Of a stretch of 64,000 nucleotides of DNA, positions 48,590-59,618 are shown piece after piece (positions within the stretch are counted from its first letter, which is position 1; the number at the start of each line of letters is the position of its first letter). The notes below the pieces were generated by a model. It did not search any database. It saw nothing but the letters and a program-made list of their open reading frames with translations, and had not been told where the DNA came from. The DNA is from Cinnamomum chago. Lineage: Eukaryota > Streptophyta > Magnoliopsida > Laurales > Lauraceae. Location: assembly GCA_038049695.1 (NCBI GenBank), contig CP142458.1, forward strand, positions 63,149,501 to 63,213,500. The letters are read 5' to 3'. The position numbers and the translations under genes were made by a program.

Positions 48590-51250
48590 GAAAAAGCGGG
48601 CTCCCCCCTCCCCCACACACACACACGTTTTTTTTTCCTCTTTTCCCTTTCCCCTTTTCCCCTCCCGCGCTGCGCTCGATCTGCTCTCCCGCCTCCCCAG
48701 CGATGATTCCGCCAGAGCCCACCTGCACCAGACCTCCCTCCCTCTCCCTCTCTCTCTCTCGCTCTGCACTGCGCCGCCCTCCCGCGCGCCGGAGCCGCCA
48801 CCGGTTCTCTCCGCCATTAAAACCTCGAAGACGAACAACAACTTTTGAAACAAGCTTCTTTCCCTACGCTCTGCATCAAAATCATTTCCAGGTACGTTAA
48901 TGATCCATTCCCACTTTCCAGTTCTTTCCAGATCTTGCATTTTTTTTATTATTATTTTTTTTTTGAAATGTAGTTTAGAGCTTCCAAGTGATCGTCATTG
49001 CAATCGTCGTCTTCTTCTTCGTCTTTTAAAAAAGGCCAAAGCGAAAGCCAAAGCTTGTTAGGGTTTCTTGTATCCGAAAGCAAAGCGCTTTGCGTATACG
49101 AATTTCATAGGTTTCCCAGATCTATATTTCAGGCTCCAGATCTTGTTTTTCTTCTTCTTACTCTCTCTTCACTGGTTTCTCAATTACTTTCAGGTAAACT
49201 GCAATTTCTCTGCTGTTGTGTTTGGATCTGATTTATTTTGTTTTGGAATTTCTCTGCCTTTTCAATGTTTTCTTTACCAGATGTTTGTGTAATTGGGGGA
49301 AGATCATATCTGGTTATTCTTGATTGTTTGGTTGGTTGATTGAGATCTGTTCTGTGGGGATTTGTTTGGTTTTGATCAGATCTGGTAATTATGATTATGG
49401 AATGTTAGGAATTGTTGGATTAGAAGATGAGAAATGAAGTCTGATTCTTTGTTAGGTGAGGAGATGAAGGTGATTGGAGTTAGGGTTTCATCTGCTTATC
49501 ATGCGCCTCCAGATTCCCCTCTGCTTATCGTGCGCCTCCAAAGTTGCCATCTTTCATCTTCTCCTAGAGAAAAAGGTCTCTTTTCCTTCATCTCTATTGC
49601 TCTTCTTTGATTTTGTTAATCTTTCATTTGATTGGAACAGAAACCCCCTGAATTCGAAGGTTTTGGGTCATAAATTTGTTTGTTTTCCCTCCAAATTCTC
49701 AAATATGATTCGGATTTTCACATGTTTGGATCCTCGGTTTACTTGGAAATGAGGATTCGTGCATTTGGATGAGCTGATTTACCTGGAACTCGTTGTTGTT
49801 TGTTGATTGCCACGACCAATTACAGGTAATAACCACATTTACAGCTGATTGGTTGGAATCCGGATTTCCAAGGATCTCATCTCTTGTTTTCCTTTCTGAA
49901 AAAAACCGAATTCTTTAGAGCAATGGAACATGGAAATGGGGGTGTTAGAGAAACTGGGGCATTTGTGGTTGTGGGAAATAAGGTTGGTAATCTAATGTAC
50001 GAGGGTGTAGTTGTTTCTTGTTTTTGGTGATAGTTGAAGTGGCTTTTAGAGCAGTTATGAAGAAGAATCCTTATGGGGACTAGAAATTTTGATTTTTCTT
50101 TATCTTTTTCCCTTACTGTTTTTTCTTTTTTCTTTTTTTTTTGGGTGGAAACAGCGTATCTCATTACTGTGTCATGGTGGGGTTCATGATGATAATTGTA
50201 AGGTGAGGAATAAGGATTGGGTGATGCTAGAGTTGGGTTTCATTGAGTGGCATAAAAAAAAAAAGAACATAAAAAAGTAATGGGATGTATGAGGAACCAA
50301 CAACACCTGCAATGGGTCAGTCAGAGTTCCTGTTGTTTTGGAACTTGGAATGTTTTTGAGTGCTTTTGTTAGGTTTTGGGTTTTGTATACCCATTGAGAG
50401 ATGAGATCTGATTTCTTATGTCTCTCCTTTTATCTTTTTAAGGGGGAGTTTCAAAAACATACTAAGTTTTTCATAGTTTCAGAAAAGAACAGGCACTAGA
50501 AATCGAATGAAAGGAAGTGGGAGGAAAGTTTGAAAATAAAAACCTTTACTAACTGGGTTAGGATCAGGAAAGGATCCACCAAGTGTTGAAATCATTAATG
50601 TCAGATCAGATGGTAATTAAAAGTACCTATCTTTTCTAATGGGTGTCGAGTGTTTCTTCTGAAATCGAAAACTCTTCTGTTTTAATTCTAGTGAAGTAGC
50701 TACTCCTTTTCTTTGGACAAAAATATAATAGCCATGTCTCTTTCAAGCAATTGTATGTGGCTATCTGGTTCTGTCTTTTTTCTCTCCTTCCTTTACATAA
50801 GATATATTTGTGTGTTTTCTTCTTTTTTTCCCTGAGCAATAATATTTATCTTTTTATTCTTCTTGATTGAGATTTATATGTAAGTAATAACAGAGGGATT
50901 TAAATACAAAGCTGCTTTAAATGTTTAATATTACCAGTAACTCTGAGGGATTTATAGATAGATAGATTGTGTGTGTGTGAGAGAGAGAGAGAGAGTCAAA
51001 TCGGGTCTTACGCGAATTATTTGGTTTGAATTAAGTTTATCATAATGATAATTGAAACAAGTAATTTCAGGACAAACATGGCTCTGGTGATACTTTCTCT
51101 GTTTACTCTGATGTACCACTATCCATGGTTTATGTATCCAATGCATTTTTAAATATTTAACTCGGTACTGCTCCAATATTTTCTTCAATTCAGCAAGCTT
51201 CTCTATAAGAAATGACACTAACTACTATCTTGAATAGCTTGACAACCAGC
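48590..51250 (+). other. Captured host-gene 5' region inside CACTA
   Basis: A GC- and CT-rich stretch (48600-48890; CCCGCGCTGCGCTCG and neighbours) unlike the AT-rich surroundings ends at CATTTCCAG|GTACGT, a good splice donor. T-rich, intron-like sequence follows. The pattern is that of a plant 5' UTR, first exon and intron. No protein domain is recognised, and ORFs here (both strands) are low-complexity. The left ~830 bp of the element, including the start of this region, recurs at 61615-62447. Confidence 0.5.
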
Positions 51251-51469
51251 CCTTGAAATCATGTCCTCAATCCATTTCATTCAGTAACTTAACTCAAAAC
51301 CGCTACCATTACTTTCTTCTCAATGTGACAACCTTAGTAGGAGAGAGAAACTCATCGACTTATAAGTGGTACATTGGTGAGTTCCCAACTGATTTCAAGC
51401 TATATATTACAATCAACAAACATAGTCATGCATTTGGATTTAAGCATAATGTTCAGTTGACACCTTGCA

Positions 51470-51900
51470 GATACCCAACCTCCAACTGCATCAATCTTTA
51501 CTAAAAAGAATTTCACAAATGCTGCAAATGTCACCATTTTTATTACATTTTGTGAGGCTTGTACTGGGCCATGGTGGCTTCAAGTGCGTAAATGCTTCCA
51601 GTTGTGATGTAAGTCATTTTTCTACCTTATTTCTTGTACATGATAATAGTGTGATCTGATGTGCTTTGCTCGCTATTTTGTGTTATTTTGTAGGTCATGG
51701 TGAATGGGCCAGCTAGTTTAAATGCATCTACATTACATATGGTAGAACCAGATATCACATATAGCTTGGTCATTGATCTCTCAATCAGTAGCATGTATAT
51801 ATGGACGTGTTGTAGTGAAAATGGCAGATCGGTTTTGTACAGATCAAGCAGGAAATCTGTTTACAAGGAAGAACAGTTCAATTGTTATTCATTTTGGTAA
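51470..51900 (+). pseudogene. Captured gene fragment: membrane or secreted Ig-like/filamin-type protein
   Basis: Two exon-like pieces. The first, after TTGCAG at about 51470, encodes PTASIFTKKNFTNAANVTIF and, after a frame slip, GHGGFKCVNASSCD, ending at a GTAAGT donor (about 51609). The second, after TTTTGTAG (51694), continues VMVNGPASLNASTLHMVEPD and, after a shift in a TA run, YGRVVVKMADRFCTDQAGN then FTRKNSSIVIHF. The continuity across the intron shows real coding ancestry. YGRVxxxMxxxFCTDxAGNxFTR recalls a large plant membrane protein with repeated Ig-like domains; I cannot name the gene. Two shifts mean it is not functional. Confidence 0.55.
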
Positions 51901-51944
51901 GAGTTCAGATAAAGACATCCAAAAGATTGTATCTTTTTTCCAAA

Positions 51945-52066
51945 TGTTTGAAACTGTCAAGCATATCATGATAAAAAAAATGCCTCTAGACAGAACTTCA
52001 CTACATGTTTGAAACTGCCAAGCATATCATGATAAAAAAATGCCTCTAGACAGAACTTCACAACTT
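51945..52066. repeat. 61 bp tandem duplication
   Basis: A unit beginning TGTTTGAAACTG and ending in AGAACTTCACTACA occurs twice in a row with one base change and one A-run difference. Confidence 0.85.
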
Positions 52067-52502
52067 ATGAGGGACAACCTCTTTAGTAAATGGTAGGTTC
52101 TTGAAATATTCAAACTCTCATGGCCCCGTATCAACAAAATCTGATCCGATTAAGAGGAAACTTACCATTCAAAGAAGAAAATCTTAACACTTAGTCATTT
52201 CATGAGGAGAAATTTGCAAAAGAAGGGCAATAAAAAAAATTTATAAGCATTAGCGTTGTCTTTCATCATGATCATGTCAAGCTTTTATACCCTCATTGAC
52301 TAAATCTTGTATAGTATAGAATTTTATTTACAGTTTGTAACCACTGCTTTATTTAGAGTCCACCACAGAAATTTTATTTATGATCTATCCGAAGAGGCCG
52401 AAAGCATATACAAATAGGTGCAAGTTTCTACAACTTTATCCACGTTGGAAGGCGGCGGCATCTATGCTCACAGAGTGCCAAAACGTCCATTGGTGAATGT
52501 TG

Positions 52503-54686
52503 TGTAAGTCCATGGGGATCCGAACCCTAGAGGGGGGGTGAATAGGGTGAGCTCCAATTATGACCAATTTAAACAATTTTAACTTATTTAAAACAAACTA
52601 GTCACATGTGATGATTTATCATACAAGATGCGGAAGCTAACAAAATAATCACCACAAAGCAAGTACCATCACACAAGGATTTATAGTGGTTCGGCCTCAA
52701 TGCCTGCATCCACTACCGGCTTGTGATCTAACACCCCACCGGATTTCCACTATTTATGCTTTTCAATAGGCTAAGCAATAACCTTTACAATATGCTTTCC
52801 AAGGCTAAGCAATAACCTTACAATGATGTTTTTCAAGGCTTAACATCAACCTATACATTATGCTTTTATAGGCTAAGCAATAACCTCTTCAACCACAAGG
52901 TTGGTTATCTCTCTAAATTAGTGTCTATAATACACTTGATGGAGATTCTATTTAGCTCATTACAATGCCTCTTAAATAGGCGGATATGGAAGTGTAAATC
53001 TAATACACACTCACACTATGAATGCAAAGATGAAAGTACATGAAGTGTGTGTGTGTGGTCCTCAATCATTTTGAAAAAGAAAGCTCATAAAAGTAAGCCT
53101 AAGGCTTTTGAAAGTTTTAGCTCAAAAACATTTATGATTGAGGATAGAATGCAATCACATGTTAAAAGTAACAACTTGTTAATGATATCAAAGTTACACA
53201 AGTTGTATGAAATTAATTAGCTCTAAACATGTGATGCATAGGGATGTCAATCAAATCAACATGAATCTCAAAACATAAAAATAGATTTGATTGAAATTAG
53301 GGGACAAATCATATGTAATTATAAATACAACTTGAATAAGATATACCAATCAAAGTAAGGCAAGTTGTGAAACTTTAAAACAAAAATACACATATGATTT
53401 GTAAGGATGTTGAATCCAAAACATAAGATACATTTTAAAGAGATTTTCTTATGATGGAAAAACAACAACCAAAGATTCAACCAAGTATATGAATCATGTT
53501 ACATATTTCATTAACATGATCTACTTAGATTTACCAAAGATAAAGTACTACTTGGATTGAATCAAATGGTGATGCATCCAAAACAATAGATCAATTCAAA
53601 TTATAAAACATGCTAAGGATACAACACATCATATATTATCATGTTACTAAAGATTTACCAATGATAAAACAAAACATGAAAACATATGATTTGTAAAGAA
53701 GTTGAATCCAAAACATAAGTTAGTTTTGAAAGTGATTTTCTTATGTTGGAAAACAACAATCAAAGATTCAACAAAGTATATGGATCATGTTACATATAAT
53801 TTCAAAGATTCTTTCATTAACATGATCTACTTAGATTTACCAAAGATTAAGTACTACTTTGATTGAATCAATGGTGAAGTATCCAAAACAATAAATCAAT
53901 TCAAAACATAAAACATGTTAAGGACACAACACAAACATAGTTTAACATGCTAAAAATGATTTACCAAAAATAAAACAAAGCATGAAAACATATGATTAAG
54001 GAAAGTAAAGCCTACTTGATGATTTAACTTCATTAATCCAAGCTTTAGCTTTCCTAATGCTCCCCTTCATCCCTTGGTTCTTTTCCCTTGAATATGCCTC
54101 AAAACCTCTCAAGGAGGGGCTTAAAATTCCCAACTTTTGGCAAAGGAAAGAACTCATTTTTATAGAAAAAAATGCCCAACGGCTAGTCGCAGGTCGACCT
54201 ACCTACAGGGGCAGGTCGACCTACCACACACAACGGTCAAAAAACTGACCGTTTGAAAAACTGCTTTTAGCGGCGGACACAGAGACCGCCGGTCAAAGTG
54301 GTTTTTTCCGCCGGTAAAAGTCATGTTTTCCCAAAAATGCAACTTTTCAAAGTATTTCTTGGGGGAACTTTTTGGCCACTAAATCAAGCTTTAAAAACAT
54401 GTTTTAAATCATTCTAAGAGTTTTAAAACATGAAACATAAAAAGCCTAAAATGATTCAAAACTTTTAAAACCAAAGGCTAGCTTGATTTCTAAAAACTCT
54501 TTTCAAAACAAATGCATCCAAGTTTTAAAAGCAAATCATGCATACATCAAAACTTTTACAACTCTTAAAAGCAATGCATGAATAAAACAAGATTTCAAGT
54601 CTTTATAAATCAATGCATATGTGTGTGAATCAAATGATGCTAGAATGAAATGCATCCATCAAATTGCAACCTACAAAATTCCTAAC
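52503..54686 (-). mobile_element. Solo LTR, 2184 bp, same Sirevirus-like family, inside CACTA
   Basis: On the plus strand it starts TGTAAGTCC and ends CCTAACA, the reverse of the LTRs at 35144 and 46497. Perfect target duplication TGTTG (52498-52502, 54687-54691). The palindrome region (54180-54225 plus strand) has changed: GCAGGTCGACCTACC keeps the GGTCGACC core while its flanks differ. Confidence 0.93.
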
Positions 54687-54691
54687 ATGTT

Positions 54692-56040
54692 GGTGTGCGG
54701 CTATTGAAGTCAAATGGTTCAAAAGAAAACACACTTCAAGTACATCTAATATTATCAGACTTTAGGTCCACTGGAATTTGTTCCACCATTGTGGTTTTGA
54801 TAAAAAGCATAATGTCGAGACATGTTTTCTTCCAAAAACTTGATCTATATTCTAATTTTTCTACAGGTTTGTGTTCCTCTGAATCCTATCCATTGTGAAC
54901 TGCATGTTTCATACCATTTGGTCACTTGTTCTTGCAGAGGATTCATATTGGTTGTTTTGGAAGGTGAGTTTTAATCTTTCTAAAGAAGAGTCTTCCATGA
55001 GAACAGATTAGGTTGTAACAACATTATTTTGATTATCTACTATCATTCTACTCCTACAGTTTCTTTCTTCTAATATATACTTTTATATTTTCATTTTTAT
55101 TTATAAATCTTAGACATTTTCACAGATTAGTATCTTTTGAAATGTTAATTACAACAATAGCTTGATCGATTGCATCCAGTCTCTCTCTTACACAAATATA
55201 TATTATATATATGATTGTTTTCATTGGTTCTTTTGATGTGGGTTATGAATACTTATTCAGACTGCTTTTAAAACCATATTAGGTAGGAATTGATGTGGGT
55301 TATGAATACTTTTCGGTACGTTAATGCTTATTGAGTGTTAGTTGTAGATGGTGATAGGAATACTAGTTCATCATATTAGTGAATTATTGATTGCTCCTAG
55401 TTTGCTTGCTACTATGATCTTATGACATGTGAACTGTTAGTGTTTCAATTGCTTTCTCTAGTGACAAAATGTTTTCTCTTTAACATGAATCCTTGATATT
55501 GTTGGTTAAACTCTCCTTCTTACTTGATTATATTATTGATACATAGTCAAATTGTTATTATTTTGTAGGTGAATGAAGAACTTAATTAAACGGAGATGGA
55601 ATGCCTTTTGCTAAGTGGATCTACTAATTAGGTTAAGTTAATTTTGGTTAGTTAGGGATTTCCGGAAATTGTTTACAATGTAGCTTGCCTTTTTTTGGAT
55701 GGTTTTGTGAAGGTTTTGGATTATGTCGTGACGCTTTGGTTACGAATTCGAAGGTTAATGTAAATAGTTTGGATTATGGATGGATTCAAATTGGCTATGT
55801 TTTGAATAGTTTGTTTGATTTAGTGCGTGGACGAGCAAGTACGTTCCTTAATGTGAATGGTGATTAATTTCCAATTAATGAAATGGTTCTTATTGAATGT
55901 TGCTATCTATATTTTTTTGCATCTTTTGTAAGGCAGGTTTAGTGATTTGAAAGTTTATCCATACTGCAGCATGTTATTAGTAACGTATATATTGCATTTT
56001 TATTTTTAAAAAAAATGGATGGTATCTCGCTTCTATGGAA
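54692..56040. other. Right arm of the CACTA element
   Basis: AT-rich, with a short repeated phrase TGATGTGGGTTATGAATACTT at about 55236 and 55291. No protein domain is recognised. Confidence 0.5.
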
Positions 56041-56350
56041 ACTGTCACAACTGATGACTACTTGTGTCACTTTTGGTTAGAAAACAACATATTGATCACT
56101 GTTTTTGAAAAGCGAGACAACAAAGTTATCTTTCTTGTGACGCTTTTAAGTTATTTCAGTGTCACTTTTGGGTTTAAAGTGACACAAGTAACCATTTTTT
56201 TGTGTCACTTTGATAACAGAAACTGACACAACAAATGTATTTCTTGAGACGCTTTTACGAACTTTTAGTGACGCCGACAGATAAGACGCTTGCATAGTAA
56301 TCAGAAAAGCGACACGAACCACTTTTTAAGACACTTTAAAAGTGACTCAT
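56041..56350. repeat. CACTA right subterminal repeats
   Basis: Direct and inverted copies of (T)GTGTCACTTTTGG, GAGACGCTTTTA, GTGACGCTTTTA and AAAGTGACAC, about ten within 310 bp. They match those at the left end (48470-48545). In CACTA elements such repeats serve as transposase-accessory protein binding sites. Confidence 0.7.
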
Positions 56351-56374
56351 TAAGTCATTTTTTTTGTAGTGAAG

Positions 56375-56603
56375 CCGGTAGTGGATGTAGGCATTGAGGC
56401 CGAACCACTATAAATCCTTGTGTGATGGTGCTTGCTTTGTGGTGATTGTTTTTATTAAGCTTCCGCATTTTATTTGATAATCATCACTTATGACTAGTTT
56501 GTTTTAAAGAAGTTAAAATTTGTTTTAATTGGTCATAATTGGAGCTCACTCTATTCACCCCCCCCCCCCCCCTCCTCTAGGGTTCAGATCCCCAGGACTT
56601 ACA
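56375..56603 (+). mobile_element. 5' LTR, right part (end of LTR)
   Basis: Continues the LTR after the CACTA insertion and ends CCCAGGACTTACA. A C homopolymer of about 16 bases lies near 56557-56572. Homologous to 62990-63204. Confidence 0.9.
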
Positions 56604-56605
56604 AT

Positions 56606-56617
56606 TGGTATCAGAGC
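56606..56617 (+). promoter_or_regulatory. Primer-binding site (initiator Met tRNA)
   Basis: TGGTATCAGAGC, two bases after the LTR end. This is the canonical copia-type plant PBS and fixes the LTR boundary and the element's orientation. Confidence 0.95.
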
Positions 56618-59240
56618 GGGTTACTCCATATTAGGGCTTAACAACCCGGAGTTAATCCTTGCTAGATTAGAACCCTAGTGTTGTGTTTTATTGCATATCT
56701 TTTTAAAAGATTTCCACTATGTTTGAAAATGAAATTTCCCCATAGTATCTTTGCACCACTCTTAGACCTTTTTATGTTATATCTTCAAGAGTTGGTGAGT
56801 CCTCTAAGTGATCTCTCAAGGACATCCTTTTCAAGACCTTAGGTGAATCTTCATTGGTACACATTTAGACTAACCTTTAGGCCTTGATCCCCCTAGACCA
56901 ACCTATTCTTTTTAGTTATATCTATTTGTTGGTCTTTGTACATTTGCATTTTGTTGCTTTATAGTCACATCTTTTAAAATGCAATGTTTCTTTGTGATCA
57001 TTTGATTTTGTATTCATGAACTTTTAAAGTTATATCTCATGGTTTTCAAAATCCTTTGATTGCAATATTTTCATGATGGATTTGCATTTTGTTCATATAG
57101 TTATATCTCTTGTAGTGCTTATCTATTCATGATCAATTGATTATGATTACAAATGCTTTCATAGCTAGTTTTTTTTTTTTATGATCAATTGATGTTGGAA
57201 AATCATTTGATGATTGTCATAGTTAGATCCTTTTTGTAAATCAAATGATTTGAAGCAATTTAAGTTTTCCATTGATTTTCAAGTTATATATCTTGGTATG
57301 GAAAATTTGTGAGTGTCTATTGTTTTACAATTTGAAATTTTACAATAGTACACTTCTTATTTCTCAAATTCACTTGCTCATAATTCTATAAATGATTCTT
57401 TGTTGGAATTTCATATATTGAAGTGATTTGAAAAACTTTGGAAAATGTTCTAAGCTTTATTGGTTGTATTTTTAGAAACATTTTCCTTGAATTTATTTCC
57501 TTGTGCCTAATTATGATTATATCATTTGAAAGGAAATAATTTTTACAAACTATTTGCATCTTTGCTCATTTAGTTACATTCTTTATGCAAATTGATTTTG
57601 ATGTCTTACATTGCTTGGTTGGATATGGTTTCATTGATTTGCATGTTTGTGCCTAACTTGGTATATTCTCATTAATGCATTTTGATGATTGTTTATGTGT
57701 TTTATAGTAAAATCTTGTTTTTGAGCTTTTTAAGTACATATGTGATTTTATGTGCTAAGTTCATTTGGTTTAAACCTCATATCCATTTTCCATTGCATTG
57801 TAAGCTTAGTACATTTGCTAAGAGTGGAGATGTTGCATGATAGATTGCTACCTTTAACTTCATACCTTCTTGTGCTTAAATAGTTATATTCCTTTTTGAT
57901 GATTGGTATGAGTTAGATCTTGAATGTTGATTAATCCTCTCTATGCAAATGTCAAATCGTTCTATGTATGGTTGTGTTATTTATTACATTTGTAGAAACC
58001 ATACTAGAACTAAGATCCATCCTCTATGCTTTCTAGTCATTTCTTTTTGGATGGTTATGATGTTGATTCATGTATTTTCTCTAAGTGATATCATCCTTAT
58101 ACATGTTTCAACTTCATAGTAGTGTTCTTGATCATATGAAACTCTTTGAAATCTATTCCTCATATTTCTATATGTTTGATGGATATCTTAGATGTTGAAT
58201 TCATATGATTTTGACACTATGGAAATTGCATGCATTACAAAGTTATATCCTTTTGCATTGCAATTTATCTTGTTCATCACTATGCTCAATAGTCATATCT
58301 TTAAAAGTGATGAATATGCATTTATGATGCTTGATGGAATTTTGTGTTTGTCACATTCTTGCTCTTTATCATGTTGTCAAATTCAATTGGTTTCAATTGG
58401 TAAAATTTTCGATTGATTTGATTTCTTGTGAATGTGATAGACCTTGTGTACATTGGTTTGAACTTGATAGTTATATGTTCTCATTCCATGTCACACTCCA
58501 TTAGCATCATAGTGTTCATGATTGCCACCTCTCTTGCTCACATAGGTATATCTCATGACCATCATGTTTATGTGTTCATAATATTGGTTGGTTATTAGTT
58601 GAGGTTGGCTTCATGTGTGAATTTCATTTCACTCATTCTTGCACTTTAATAGTCATATTTATTGATTGAATGAAATGAGTTCAAAGTTTTCATAGCATAT
58701 GCTTTCTATAGTTAGATTATTTGATGCTATGATTAATAAACCCCATTGCTTCATGGATAGCTCTAATTTGGATTTTTCCTAATAGTTATATTTTTAAATC
58801 CATTTTAGAGTGATTGTGTTTAATAGACTTATCTTTGAATCTCAATTGGTATTCTTAGTTTTTCCAATTGGTATCCATGATTGCTTTTCTCTTTAGACCT
58901 AGCTCTCTTTTGGTAATTTGATCATATTGAGCTTTATAGTTAAATGAATCTAATTCTTCTCTTGAAGTTGACCCTCAATTGGTTAAACCATCTTCTTCTT
59001 GCACCTAATAGTTAAATCTTTGTCAAAAGTTTGACAAAAGGAGAGAATGGATTGAGGGGGAGTGTAAACTTTCATAGGAAGTATTAGTTTTGATCAAATT
59101 AACCCTAGGATTGCCTTTGAGCCCTTAGAGATAAATTTCACACATGATAGCCTGTTATGTAATTCACTTTCGATTTCTTTTGTTAACAGGTGCTACTAAA
59201 GGTATTTTCCTTGTTTCATGTGTGTAGGTACCTTTGCAAT
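56618..59240 (+). repeat. Internal region of the non-coding retroelement: degenerate ATAGTTATATCTT-type motif array
   Basis: No ORF longer than about 75 codons and no gag or pol motif. A motif close to (A/T)TAGTTATATCTT recurs, for example at 56913, 57028, 57097, 57880, 58240, 58289, 58468, 58543, 58649 and 58782, with weaker copies between, giving about one per 60-110 bp. The neighbouring phrase TTTGCATTTTG also recurs. It looks like an old, strongly diverged tandem array. Confidence 0.6.
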
Positions 59241-59248
59241 TTAATGGC

Positions 59249-59617
59249 AAAGGGGGAGAAAGTATGCAAGTTCTCAAAAGGGGAAGAGAATGTCCAAGCT
59301 TCCTAAGGAGAGTTGTGTATGATCTTCTACAATGGGAGAGAATGCATATCTAGCCAAAGGGAGAGAGAGGCATGGTCAAAGGGGGAGAGCAAATAGAAGA
59401 AAGAAAGCTTGGAAGCTAAAGAAGATGCTTGGCTAAAGAAAGAAAGATTGAAAAATGATCAAGCTCCAAGCATCATGAAGAATGAAGAAAAGAAAAGATC
59501 CCAAGCTAAGAGAAGCATCCAAGAAGATTTCAAGACTTGTCCAGCTGAGGGGGAGCTGAAGACTTGGTGTGTTATTTCAGTGGTGAGTGTGTTGCCATCA
59601 AATTGCAAAGGGAGAGA
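59249..59617 (+). promoter_or_regulatory. Multiple polypurine tracts before the 3' LTR
   Basis: Purine runs AAAGGGGGAGAA (59249), AAAAGGGGAAGAGAA (59276), CAAAGGGAGAGAGAGG (about 59355), CAAAGGGGGAGAG (about 59378) and the final GCAAAGGGAGAGA directly before the LTR. Repeated PPTs are a reported hallmark of the Sirevirus lineage of Ty1/copia. Confidence 0.75.
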
Positions 59618-59618
59618 T

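Larger units (their letters stand above)
48450..56371. mobile_element. CACTA (En/Spm-type) non-autonomous transposon with captured gene pieces
   Basis: Left end CACCACAAAAAA, right end TTTTTTTTGTAGTG (inverted CACTACAAAAAA), with a 3 bp target duplication AAG (48447-48449, 56372-56374). These are the tip and duplication expected of CACTA elements. The empty site CACAAGCCGGT is seen in the related LTR at about 62987. Subterminal repeats of the form GTGTCGCTTTT / GTGTCACTTT lie at 48470-48545 and 56045-56350. No transposase is seen. Without the nested solo LTR (52503-54686) it is about 5.7 kb. Confidence 0.88.

Noticed and set aside
48542-48940. ORFs on both strands in the GC/CT-rich part of the CACTA element (also 61707-62118)
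   Set aside because: Low-complexity composition, present on both strands, consistent with a captured 5' UTR rather than a protein.
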